This document shows positions 27,777-33,332 of a DNA stretch of 64,000 nucleotides, in pieces (positions within the stretch are counted from its first letter, which is position 1; the number at the start of each line of letters is the position of its first letter). Position numbers and translations under genes: made by a program. The DNA is from a virus. The DNA lies in IMG/VR virus record IMGVR_UViG_3300045911_000130, positions 39,464 through 103,463 of that record, one strand, 5' to 3'. Under the pieces are notes generated by a model, which worked only from the letters and a program-made list of their open reading frames with translations, searched no databases and was not told the DNA's origin.

Positions 27777-28194
27777 GGACATCATTAAAATGACCGGCGC
27801 GGGGCCGGTAAACCCGCCAAGTCCGATGGCGCAATTTACGCAGCGAGCCGTCCCGCAGCGTCCAGTGTCTCAGGTCGTCGATCCGTCGATTCCGCCGCAG
27901 CAGCCGCAGCAGCCGCAGCAGGTAGCCGATGCCAGTTTGCTTGATCGGGCGAAGCAAGTATTTCAGGATTTTTTGTTCGGCCAGAAGGCGCTGCGAAAAG
28001 CGTCCGGCCAACCTGAACCCTACAAAACGACGCCACAGCCAGATTTTGCTCCTGGTCAATATGAGCAAAGTGTGCGACAATACCAACAGGACGCGGATCG
28101 AGCGCTTGGAAAGAAGCGAACTCCCAGTCCGGCGGCCAGCCCGAAGCCGAGCGCCGCGCCGAAGAAAACCGTTACGGCGCGACCTACAAAATAG
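27766..28194 (+). CDS. Hypothetical protein, 142 aa (paired N-terminus, copy 2)
   Basis: This gene begins MGFEDIIKMTGAGPVNPP, matching the upstream gene's first residues. A GGAGG ribosome-binding site lies ~8 nt before the ATG. The body is Pro/Gln-rich (a QPQQPQQPQQ run) with one helix (residues ~57-82) and a Lys/Pro/Ser-rich basic end. It is the last gene of the rightward structural operon, 39 nt before the terminator stem. The function is unknown. Confidence 0.5.
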   Translation: MGFEDIIKMTGAGPVNPPSPMAQFTQRAVPQRPVSQVVDPSIPPQQPQQPQQVADASLLDRAKQVFQDFLFGQKALRKASGQPEPYKTTPQPDFAPGQYEQSVRQYQQDADRALGKKRTPSPAASPKPSAAPKKTVTARPTK

Positions 28195-28233
28195 GCACAC
28201 ACAAAACAAGCAGCACTCTGTACTCAACCCCAA

Positions 28234-28277
28234 ACACCAAAAGGCCCACAATCGAAAGACTGTGGGCCTTTTGGTGT
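28234..28277. terminator. Strong bidirectional terminator, 17-bp perfect stem
   Basis: ACACCAAAAGGCCCACA (28234-28250) pairs perfectly with 28261-28277 around a 10-nt loop. The stem contains AAAA/TTTT tracts that supply a U-rich end in both directions. It lies between the last rightward structural gene and the convergent gene at 28292-28450, so it would end both transcripts. Confidence 0.85.
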
Positions 28278-28291
28278 GCGCTAGTGGAGAC

Positions 28292-28450
28292 CTAGCGGCG
28301 AGGCTTGCGTTTGACCTTTTCCGGTAACCGCTTGGTTTTACCCCGGCTGGCTTCAATGAACTCGCGTCCAACGGATCGTTTGATGCCTGGAACACGGCCC
28401 TCAGAGGCGGCGGCCATAAGGCGGAATTGGGCTTTACTTTTGGCGGGCAT
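28292..28450 (-). CDS. Small 'PAKSKAQFRLM' phage protein, 52 aa
   Basis: The start MPAKSKAQFRLMAAASEG is shared by a common family of small phage proteins; the rest is basic, ending KVKRKPRR. I place the start at ATG 28450, where the conserved family N-terminus begins; a TTG at 28474 would add eight residues. The function of the family is unknown. Conserved Lys/Arg and the size suggest nucleic-acid binding. It is convergent with the structural operon. Confidence 0.65.
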   Translation of the reverse strand: MPAKSKAQFRLMAAASEGRVPGIKRSVGREFIEASRGKTKRLPEKVKRKPRR

Positions 28451-28474
28451 GGGTTCACTGTAGCCGAAAAGCAA

Positions 28475-28504
28475 ACCGGCGGCAAGCCAAAGCCTGCCGC
28501 CGGT
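28475..28504 (-). terminator. Leftward hairpin terminator after Ig-like gene
   Basis: ACCGGCGGCA (28475-28484) pairs perfectly with TGCCGCCGGT (28495-28504) across a 10-nt loop. Read on the minus strand, a T-rich TTTGCTTTTC run follows the stem. It sits 20 nt after the stop of the gene ending at 28525. Confidence 0.6.
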
Positions 28505-28524
28505 GAAAATTATGCGGAATTGAG

Positions 28525-28854
28525 TTAAATTGAGGGCGACGGCGCGGATTTGGGGCGCGGAGCGCTGATCGTGATAACCAAGCCGACAGGGGTTTCATCG
28601 ACCGTTACATCCACTTCGATGTGTTCGGAGAGGGAGCCAGAGGCGACGACCAAGCTCGTTTTCCCGGCGCGGATCGCGCGGAGAGTGGCCTTCGCGGTGT
28701 TGTCGGGATCGATGATGAGATCGGCAACCGAAGAATTCAGCAGCGTGAAACTGACGGGGCCGGGCAGTTGAACGGGAGCGCCGGATTGAGAGCGAGCGCC
28801 TTCCACAAGCACATCGATTTCCTCGGTATCCTTGAATGCGGCGATATAAACCAT
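28525..28854 (-). CDS. Ig-like (BIG2-type) small protein, 109 aa
   Basis: The protein shows the repeating beta pattern of bacterial Ig-like domains: VSFTLLNSSVADLIID, then ATLRAIRAGKTSLVVASG, then a closing strand EVDVTVDE. BIG2 domains have the same 'a.a.a.g.t.i.a' centre. I choose ATG 28854 because AAGGAG lies 7 nt upstream; the longer reading frame has no such site. Ig-like domains in phages usually decorate virions or mediate weak surface adhesion. The gene stands apart from the structural operon, so an accessory or secreted-partner role is possible. Confidence 0.6.
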   Translation of the reverse strand: MVYIAAFKDTEEIDVLVEGARSQSGAPVQLPGPVSFTLLNSSVADLIIDPDNTAKATLRAIRAGKTSLVVASGSLSEHIEVDVTVDETPVGLVITISAPRPKSAPSPSI

Positions 28855-28856
28855 AG

Positions 28857-28985
28857 TTACTTCTCCTTGATTGGTCTGGGTTGCCCGATACTGATAATCA
28901 GCCGGGCCGGTTTGCGGTGCCATCTCCAAAGCCCCACGATGGCGGCTATGGCGACGGCGATTGCAATGCTCTTCAAGTATGACAT
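28857..28985 (-). CDS. Very small membrane protein, 42 aa
   Basis: This ORF encodes MSYLKSIAIAVAIAAIVGLW, then RWHRKPARLII and a basic tail. One clear transmembrane helix is followed by positive residues, so the N-terminus would face outward. It ends two nt before the next start, within that gene's Shine-Dalgarno region, which suggests coupling. No family is recognised. A regulator of lysis or a membrane anchor is possible. Confidence 0.45.
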   Translation of the reverse strand: MSYLKSIAIAVAIAAIVGLWRWHRKPARLIISIGQPRPIKEK

Positions 28986-29017
28986 GAGCTACCTATATTC
29001 TATGACGAGACAAAACG

Positions 29018-29051
29018 AAAAGCCGATGAAAATTGCGTTTCACCGGCTTTT
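29018..29051 (-). terminator. Leftward terminator after PEP-CTERM gene
   Basis: AAAAGCCGATGAAA (29018-29031) pairs with TTTCACCGGCTTTT (29038-29051) with one mismatch and a 6-nt loop. On the minus strand the stem ends in TTTT followed by CGTTTTG. It lies 35 nt after the stop of the gene at 29086-29874. Confidence 0.7.
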
Positions 29052-29085
29052 TGGGGACGATTTGGGACGAGAAAAATCAGAACTA

Positions 29086-29874
29086 CTAGCGCTTGCGCCG
29101 CAAGTAGACAAGGCCGACAAGGCCAGCGCCCATCAAAGCATACGTGGACGGTTCGGGGATTTCGCCGCCGGAGTCTTCCGCTTCCGTGTTTTTGATGCGC
29201 AATATAAGGTCGTTTGCGTCGCGGTCGCCTTCCAATGTATCTTCAATCCCGACGTAGTACAGTTGATTAACAAAATCGCGATTGATGACAAACTGCGAAG
29301 CGCCAGAGCCGTTCTGGAAAAATCCGCTGGCTAGTACTTGCGCCCATGTCGGAGTATTAGTGCTGTGGAAATTAGGCATGAAGACCATTGCCCAATCTCC
29401 ATTTACTGTGAAGTTGGCCGTAAGTGGCGTACTTGTGAAGTTTCCATTGGACGGATTAGCCTGTGCTGCGCCATTGAAGATCGTGTAAAGTGTTCCAGGA
29501 TTGTCCACTTCGTAATAGCCAAGCCAGTTGATGTTGCGCCAGCCCGCAATTTCAATCAGCATTGTCGCTTGTCCCTGATTGGGAAAACTATTTTCTGTAA
29601 AATAGCTTCCGTCGCTATCGGGCTTGAAATCGCCACTGGATGTTCCCCAAAAATCAAGCTGTTGGCCGGGAGATTGCGGATGTCCAGTAAAAACACCAGT
29701 TCCCTCAAGAAAATGTCGATATGAACGGCCCGCGCCGTCCGCCGAAGAAAGAAGCGAGTAAATGTTGGAATATGGTTGCCAGCCGTTGTTGACCGAATCG
29801 CTGGTCAGGATGGATGCCATGCCAGAATTCATGAACATGAAAAACATGAACATGATAGAAAAGATGGTTTTCAT
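29086..29874 (-). CDS. Secreted PEP-CTERM surface protein
   Basis: This 262-aa protein has an N-terminal Sec signal peptide (MKTIFSIMFMFFMFMNSGMA). The C-terminal sorting signal is textbook: PEP motif in IPEPSTY (~239-245), hydrophobic helix ALMGAGLVGLVYL, then RRKR. Known PEP-CTERM proteins are cut and exported by an exosortase in Gram-negative bacteria that make exopolysaccharide. The body is beta-rich; GIEDTLEGDRDANDLILRI just before the tail resembles the DUF4114 signature. The protein should end on or near the host surface. It starts inside the stop codon of the HNH-AP2 gene (ATGA), so the two are co-translated. Such a gene in a phage is unusual. Confidence 0.85.
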   Translation of the reverse strand: MKTIFSIMFMFFMFMNSGMASILTSDSVNNGWQPYSNIYSLLSSADGAGRSYRHFLEGTGVFTGHPQSPGQQLDFWGTSSGDFKPDSDGSYFTENSFPNQGQATMLIEIAGWRNINWLGYYEVDNPGTLYTIFNGAAQANPSNGNFTSTPLTANFTVNGDWAMVFMPNFHSTNTPTWAQVLASGFFQNGSGASQFVINRDFVNQLYYVGIEDTLEGDRDANDLILRIKNTEAEDSGGEIPEPSTYALMGAGLVGLVYLRRKR

Positions 29875-30389
29875 TTTAGTGTCCTCGTATTTTTGAATTG
29901 TTGATGAAGTTCAAGGGCCGCAACTTCATAAGCTGCCGCAGCCTCAGAGAGCGTAGTAAATCGACCAAGAAATTGTCTGCGCCTATTTTTCATGATGTGA
30001 ACTTCGTACTTGCGGCGAGACCGTGAGTAACTAACCCCCTTAAAGCCAGAAGTGTTGTTTTTTGGAGGCACACGATTAGCCATGTTTTCGCTTTTGTTTG
30101 CAAGCCGTAAATTATTCCAGGAATTGTTTAGACGATCACCGTCGATGTGGTCAACAAGAGCAGGCGGATCTTCGCCTGTCATAATTTTCCAAATCAATCG
30201 ATGTGTAAGCCACGGTCGATTATTGTAGCTTGTAAGCCTGTAGCCTTGCGCCGAAATTGCTGTATCCGCAAACCTTCCAGGAATGGTGTTCCGATGGGTT
30301 TTTGCGATGCGAATCAATCTTCCAGATTCGATCTCGTATTTGAAAAATTGAACAAGTTCGGATTGCGGCGGTAATGGCCTAGCAAGCAT
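29871..30389 (-). CDS. HNH endonuclease with AP2-type DNA-binding domain
   Basis: This 172-aa protein has an HNH core (LVDHIDGDRLNNSWNNLRLA, residues ~78-97, with the invariant DH and N residues), followed by an AP2-like domain (SGFKGVSYSRSRRKYEVHI, then FLGRFTTLSEAAAAYEVAA). This is the layout of phage homing endonucleases. The ATG at 30389 starts the conserved part; the longer frame upstream overlaps the next gene and lacks support. It sits between two secreted-protein genes and overlaps the PEP-CTERM gene by four nt, so it probably entered as a mobile gene. It would cut DNA at a specific site to spread itself. Confidence 0.85.
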   Translation of the reverse strand: MLARPLPPQSELVQFFKYEIESGRLIRIAKTHRNTIPGRFADTAISAQGYRLTSYNNRPWLTHRLIWKIMTGEDPPALVDHIDGDRLNNSWNNLRLANKSENMANRVPPKNNTSGFKGVSYSRSRRKYEVHIMKNRRRQFLGRFTTLSEAAAAYEVAALELHQQFKNTRTLK

Positions 30390-30396
30390 TGTGGTG

Positions 30397-30774
30397 TTAG
30401 TTGAGCGGAGTGGATTCGTTAAGATTCCACTTGTCGCCGATGATCTTGTACGACCGGCTGTGCAATACGGCATTACCTGAGCGAATAGTCAGGTTATACG
30501 CGCTCGACCGTGACGGCGGGTTGCCGCATTTGATCTTGTCATTGCCCAACACGAAACCAGAGATGTTCCCCTGGGAGTCAGTTGCCAGTCGGAAGTACAA
30601 GCGAACAGCGCGGCCATTAACTTCAGAGACGCGCGGAGAGGGGCAGGCCAACAGATTCAATTCGACATAAGCGCCGGACGGAACGTGTTGGCCGACCAAC
30701 TTGTCGATGTTGCCAGTGATGTCGGTTGCCAAACAGGTGATGGACGCCACCAGAAACAGCATGAGGGTTTTCAT
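30397..30774 (-). CDS. Secreted hypothetical protein, 125 aa
   Basis: A signal peptide (MKTLMLFLVASITCLATD) starts at ATG 30774. The mature part is beta-rich, with RLYFRLATDSQGNISGFVLG and two Cys residues (in ACPSP and KCGNP) that could form a disulphide in the periplasm. It ends KIIGDKWNLNES. The gene leads the HNH-AP2 and PEP-CTERM genes, seven nt apart, so all three may form one operon acting at the envelope. No named family is recognised. Confidence 0.65.
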   Translation of the reverse strand: MKTLMLFLVASITCLATDITGNIDKLVGQHVPSGAYVELNLLACPSPRVSEVNGRAVRLYFRLATDSQGNISGFVLGNDKIKCGNPPSRSSAYNLTIRSGNAVLHSRSYKIIGDKWNLNESTPLN

Positions 30775-30778
30775 GTTT

Positions 30779-30890
30779 AGATGATACCGCAAACCATTGC
30801 ATAGACAAGGTTAATTTGTGGTGGGAATGTACTAGTACGGCTTGACGATGGTTAATTCGGATTGCGATGATATGCTATGAAGTATTTGCG
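30779..30890 (+). repeat. Decayed duplicate of the N6-methyltransferase upstream region
   Basis: The first ~98 bp match 33231-33325 closely, with the last ~53 bp identical (GGAATGTACTAGTACGGC through GATGATATGC). After that, this copy joins directly to TATGAAGTATTTGCGGAT, which in the other copy occurs at 33405-33422 inside the methyltransferase gene. So it is a partial copy with an internal deletion of about 80 bp, left after duplication. Confidence 0.75.
30829..30871 (+). promoter_or_regulatory. Promoter with GTACTAGTAC palindrome, copy A
   Basis: The palindrome GTACTAGTAC (30829-30838) is followed by TTGACG (30842-30847) and GATGAT (30866-30871) with an 18-nt spacer. It would drive the small rightward genes from 30.94 kb on. 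The same block recurs at 33279-33321, where a gene starts 12 nt later. The palindrome-to-minus-35 spacing matches the AGTACT elements of the right arm. Confidence 0.55.
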
Positions 30891-30939
30891 GATGCAGCAA
30901 CTATTGTTTGAGATGAGTGCATAAACATGCGATTCTCAA

Positions 30940-31134
30940 TTGCCGATTGCATTGCCCTGCGTGCATGTTGGCCGGGTCAACACTTGGAAGCGCTGGAACC
31001 AATGTGAGCGAATGGGAGCGGAGAGCGTTGACGGTACAGGCTGGACACTAGGCGACCAGAGGCAGTGGAACGATTTGAAAGCATTCCTTGCTGGAGAGCG
31101 TATCCTGCAACTAGAATTCGAGATGACGACATGA
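30940..31134 (+). CDS. Possible small protein upstream of methylation island
   Basis: A 64-aa ORF has a protein-like C-terminal part (GWTLGDQRQWNDLKAFLAGE, then RILQLEFEM), but its TTG start has no clear ribosome-binding site. It may be a gene whose real start was lost with the nearby duplication and deletion, or a relic. It ends 44 nt before the next well-supported gene. No family is recognised. Confidence 0.3.
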   Translation: MPIALPCVHVGRVNTWKRWNQCERMGAESVDGTGWTLGDQRQWNDLKAFLAGERILQLEFEMTT

Positions 31135-31177
31135 CCCTGAAATCGCCCATAAGCCAAGATATTGTTGGAGGTGAGAA

Positions 31178-31477
31178 GTGAAACCCCGTGACCCCCAGGG
31201 CAAGTTTATTGATCGCGCCGCAATGCTCCAATCCTGGCTCCCGAAAATGCTCGATTGGGTGTATCGCGAGCCCATTGAAACCATGCTCCAATCCGCTGCC
31301 AACTGGTGCCTTTACCGTAGCCGCCGCGAAAGCCAAGAGATGCTGCGTACCGAATCCGATACTAATGACGCCGAGTGGATTCGCTTTAAGCACGCTCGCT
31401 CCCTTAAGTGGCTCGACCGGCGAGACATCCTCTTGCGTGCACTCAACGAATATATAGAAAAGACGCAATTGCCATGA
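31178..31477 (+). CDS. Small hypothetical protein, 99 aa, methylation island
   Basis: GTG at 31178 follows a strong GGAGGTGA (31167-31174). The protein is helical and charged, with two Trp-rich helices (MLDWVYREPIETML, then WIRFKHARSLKWLDRRDILL). It overlaps the next gene in ATGA. Its conserved helical nature fits a small DNA- or protein-binding accessory of the adjacent methyltransferases. That role is a guess from context. Confidence 0.6.
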   Translation: MKPRDPQGKFIDRAAMLQSWLPKMLDWVYREPIETMLQSAANWCLYRSRRESQEMLRTESDTNDAEWIRFKHARSLKWLDRRDILLRALNEYIEKTQLP

Positions 31478-31713
31478 CCCAACCCACCAACAAAGTCACC
31501 ATCACCGCCTGCCACCTCCGCCAATACCAAGCCGCTGAAAATGTCGCCCGCTCCTTCCGCCGACTAATTACCTCACCCGCTTGCGACCTCCACCAAATCG
31601 CCACCCACCAAAACTCAGCCATCCAATGGCTCCTCCACTGGCTCACTTTCTCTCAACGCGAATTCAGCAAACCTCCCATCGTCCCACCAGTCCCAAAAGG
31701 AAAAGGCAGATGA
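31474..31713 (+). CDS. Small protein with LRQYQAAENV motif, copy 1
   Basis: This 79-aa protein starts in the stop of the previous gene. Residues ~15-35 (LRQYQAAENVARSFRRLI) recur in the 48-aa protein at 33084-33230, so the two are paralogues. The rest is His/Pro-rich. The coding strand is strikingly pyrimidine-rich (many CC and ACC runs), unlike neighbours. It ends in ATGA with the short relic at 31710. Confidence 0.5.
   Translation: MTQPTNKVTITACHLRQYQAAENVARSFRRLITSPACDLHQIATHQNSAIQWLLHWLTFSQREFSKPPIVPPVPKGKGR
31506..31583 (+). repeat. Direct repeat B flanking the C5-methyltransferase, left copy
   Basis: A ~78-bp segment with the core CCTCCGCCAATACCAAGCCG, then CTGAAAATGT and CCGCTCCTTCCG, recurs at about 33147-33222 in the same orientation with few changes. 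The two copies flank the methyltransferase gene, consistent with a duplication linked to its acquisition. Confidence 0.65.
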
Positions 31714-31766
31714 AATACATATCATTTTGCAGCGGAATCGAAGCTACGAAAGTCGAGGCGAAATAG
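31710..31766 (+). pseudogene. Relic N-terminus of a different C5 methyltransferase
   Basis: The 18-residue reading frame MKYISFCSGIEATKVEAK starts after AAAAGG, inside the previous gene's stop codon. MKYISFCSGIEA is the typical first dozen residues of one class of phage cytosine methyltransferases (motif I, with F-x-SG-x-E). Here it breaks off after T and reaches a stop codon. The intact methyltransferase starts three nt later with its own, different motif I. I read this as the fossil of an older enzyme replaced by the present one. Confidence 0.5.
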
Positions 31767-33035
31767 GTGTGGCTCTACGTACCCTCAGCTTGTTTACCGG
31801 AGTCGGCGGGCTCGACACCGGACTTAGAATCGCTTGCCCGGACGCTCGCACCGTCTGCTATGTGGAGAGCGGAATCGAAAACGCCAGCGTTCTGGCGGCG
31901 CGTATTGCGGAAGGAAGCATCGACGACGCGCCTATCTGGGCTGACGTGCGAACCTTCGACGGTAGGGCTTGGCGTGGAGCGGTGGATTGCATCGTGGGCG
32001 GATTTCCCTGTCAGGACATCAGTATTGCCGGCCGAGGCGAAGGAATCGTCGAAGGAAACCGCAGCGGCCTCTGGTTTCAGTTCGCGCAAATCATTCGCGA
32101 GGTGGGACCAAGCTTCGTCTTCGTGGAGAACGTCGCAGCTCTCCTTATTCGAGGACTCGATACCGTACTCGCGGACTTGGCCGCGCTCGGGTTCGATGCG
32201 CAATGGATTAGTGTTCGAGCATCCGATTGCGGCGCCAGCCATCGGCGGGAGCGGGTTTTCATTCTGGCCTACCGCAAACACGAGGGATCACCACTCGCAA
32301 GGGCCACGCTTACATCATTCACAGCGGCAGACCACGTTAGTGGATGTGGTGCAGGCATGGGCGAGTCCGCGCGGCGAGGATGCCGAGTCAGCGGGGAATC
32401 ATCCGCGAGCGACGGATTCTTTGACGGGAGCCGCAAGGCTTTGGGCGACACCGAAATCGATTACGGGAGGCGCGAACAGCAAGAGGGAGGAACGCCGAAC
32501 CGGTGGAGCGGATTTACAGGAGATGGCGCACATGTGGCAGACCCCGGCAACGGACAGCTTCAGGAGCCGAGGCGGCGATCGCAAGGAGGAAATGGGCTTG
32601 GACCAGCAGGCGAGGCTGATGTGGCAGACTCCGCACGGCATGGGCAACCGGGATGCGGCGGGGAAGATCGGCAGCGGGCCGGGCGGGGAATTTGCGAAGC
32701 AGGTGAACCACTGGGCGACGCCGACCGCTCGCGACTGGAAGAGCGAAGAATCGCGCCCGGAGAACGGCCACACGGACAACCTGAGTGGGCAAGTCTACCG
32801 CCTTTCCCGCCCGGACCGGGAGACTCAGCAGCTTGGCGAGAAATCCTCGACGTCTGGCCCTACCTCGCTCCAGCCATCTCAGCGGAAGAAACTAAATCCG
32901 CTTTTCACGGCGTGGCTCATGGGTTGGCCGATTTGGTGGTGCTCGAAAGAACCGACGCCCTACGGCAATGCGGCAACGGCGTCGTACCTATCCAGGCAGC
33001 GCTGGCTTTTGCGGCGCTTGCTGAGCGGGCAATGA
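31767..33035 (+). CDS. Overprinted ORF in the +1 frame of the C5 methyltransferase
   Basis: This is an open frame of 422 codons lying entirely inside the methyltransferase gene. GTG at 31767 is two nt before the methyltransferase GTG, under the same GAGG site. Its product has recurrent Trp-rich motifs (ARLWATPKS, AHMWQTPATDS, RLMWQTPHG, NHWATPTARDW) and ends with LNPLFTAWLMGWPIWW. From memory, phages often carry proteins with W-(P/A/Q)-TP and N-P-x-F-x-x-W-(L/M)-MG-x-P motifs next to or fused with Dcm-type enzymes. So the frame looks selected, not random. Whether it is translated separately, or by frameshifting as a target-recognition part, cannot be told here. Confidence 0.5.
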   Translation: MWLYVPSACLPESAGSTPDLESLARTLAPSAMWRAESKTPAFWRRVLRKEASTTRLSGLTCEPSTVGLGVERWIASWADFPVRTSVLPAEAKESSKETAAASGFSSRKSFARWDQASSSWRTSQLSLFEDSIPYSRTWPRSGSMRNGLVFEHPIAAPAIGGSGFSFWPTANTRDHHSQGPRLHHSQRQTTLVDVVQAWASPRGEDAESAGNHPRATDSLTGAARLWATPKSITGGANSKREERRTGGADLQEMAHMWQTPATDSFRSRGGDRKEEMGLDQQARLMWQTPHGMGNRDAAGKIGSGPGGEFAKQVNHWATPTARDWKSEESRPENGHTDNLSGQVYRLSRPDRETQQLGEKSSTSGPTSLQPSQRKKLNPLFTAWLMGWPIWWCSKEPTPYGNAATASYLSRQRWLLRRLLSGQ

Positions 33036-33100
33036 TCGGTCAACGCATCAAACTAGTTTCCACCAGCCCACTCCCCATCCCACATGCCAAAAAAACGTAA
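31769..33100 (+). CDS. DNA cytosine-5 methyltransferase
   Basis: This 443-aa protein (GTG start) has motif I LSLFTGVGGLDTGL (~6-19), motif IV GGFPCQDIS (78-86, catalytic Cys 81), motif VI FVENV (118-122) and motif VIII-like QWISVRASDCGASHRRERVF (~145-164). Motif IX/X is near the end (LRQCGNGVVPIQAA, ~400-412). The enzyme transfers a methyl group from SAM to cytosine C5. The region between motif VIII and the end (~170-380) is low-complexity, rich in Gly/Arg/Glu, and overlaps another open frame, so the usual recognition domain looks displaced. Flanking direct repeats mark it as acquired. It likely protects phage DNA from restriction. Confidence 0.85.
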   Translation: MALRTLSLFTGVGGLDTGLRIACPDARTVCYVESGIENASVLAARIAEGSIDDAPIWADVRTFDGRAWRGAVDCIVGGFPCQDISIAGRGEGIVEGNRSGLWFQFAQIIREVGPSFVFVENVAALLIRGLDTVLADLAALGFDAQWISVRASDCGASHRRERVFILAYRKHEGSPLARATLTSFTAADHVSGCGAGMGESARRGCRVSGESSASDGFFDGSRKALGDTEIDYGRREQQEGGTPNRWSGFTGDGAHVADPGNGQLQEPRRRSQGGNGLGPAGEADVADSARHGQPGCGGEDRQRAGRGICEAGEPLGDADRSRLEERRIAPGERPHGQPEWASLPPFPPGPGDSAAWREILDVWPYLAPAISAEETKSAFHGVAHGLADLVVLERTDALRQCGNGVVPIQAALAFAALAERAMIGQRIKLVSTSPLPIPHAKKT

Positions 33101-33230
33101 AGCCTGCACCCAAAAACTCTACCTCACAAAAGACGCCGCTTTCGCGGCTGCTCGCCGCCTCCGCCAATACCAAGCCGCTGAAAATGTTGGCCGCTCCTTC
33201 CGCTCAATGATTACCCCCCCCGCTTTTTAG
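33084..33230 (+). CDS. Small protein with LRQYQAAENV motif, copy 2
   Basis: This 48-aa protein, MPKKRKACTQKLYL then RRLRQYQAAENVGRSFRSMI, is a paralogue of the 31474-31713 product by its central motif. It overlaps the methyltransferase end by 17 nt. The basic start could be a DNA-binding arm. The 3' half of the gene is the right copy of direct repeat B, so it arose by segment duplication. It may be a decaying copy. Confidence 0.4.
   Translation: MPKKRKACTQKLYLTKDAAFAAARRLRQYQAAENVGRSFRSMITPPAF
33147..33222 (+). repeat. Direct repeat B flanking the C5-methyltransferase, right copy
   Basis: Near-identical to 31506-31583, in direct orientation. Immediately after it comes a second duplicated block (33231 on) that matches 30779-30877. 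The two duplicated blocks are ~630 bp apart on the left and adjacent on the right. Confidence 0.65.
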
Positions 33231-33278
33231 CTGATACCGCAAACTATTGTATAGCCAAGGTTTATTTCTAGTTGGAAT

Positions 33279-33321
33279 GTACTAGTACGGCTTGACGATG
33301 GTTAATTCGGATTGCGATGAT
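33279..33321 (+). promoter_or_regulatory. Promoter with GTACTAGTAC palindrome, copy B
   Basis: GTACTAGTAC (33279-33288), TTGACG (33292-33297) and GATGAT (33316-33321) are arranged as in copy A. The ATG of the next gene is at 33333, only 11 nt after the -10 box, and no Shine-Dalgarno is present. Transcription should begin within about five nt of the ATG, so a nearly leaderless mRNA is predicted. Confidence 0.6.
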
Positions 33322-33332
33322 ATGCTTATAAC

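Noticed and set aside
28234-28277. Attachment site or recombination site
   Set aside because: Perfect stem between convergent operons with U-rich ends and no integrase in the window; a terminator explains it.
30927-31007. 26-codon ORF after promoter copy A
   Set aside because: Very short, no Shine-Dalgarno, and no similarity to neighbours; the other frame (30940-31134) is slightly better.
31408-31473. Longer start for the gene ending at 31713
   Set aside because: It would run into the previous gene; ATG 31474 forms the usual ATGA overlap.
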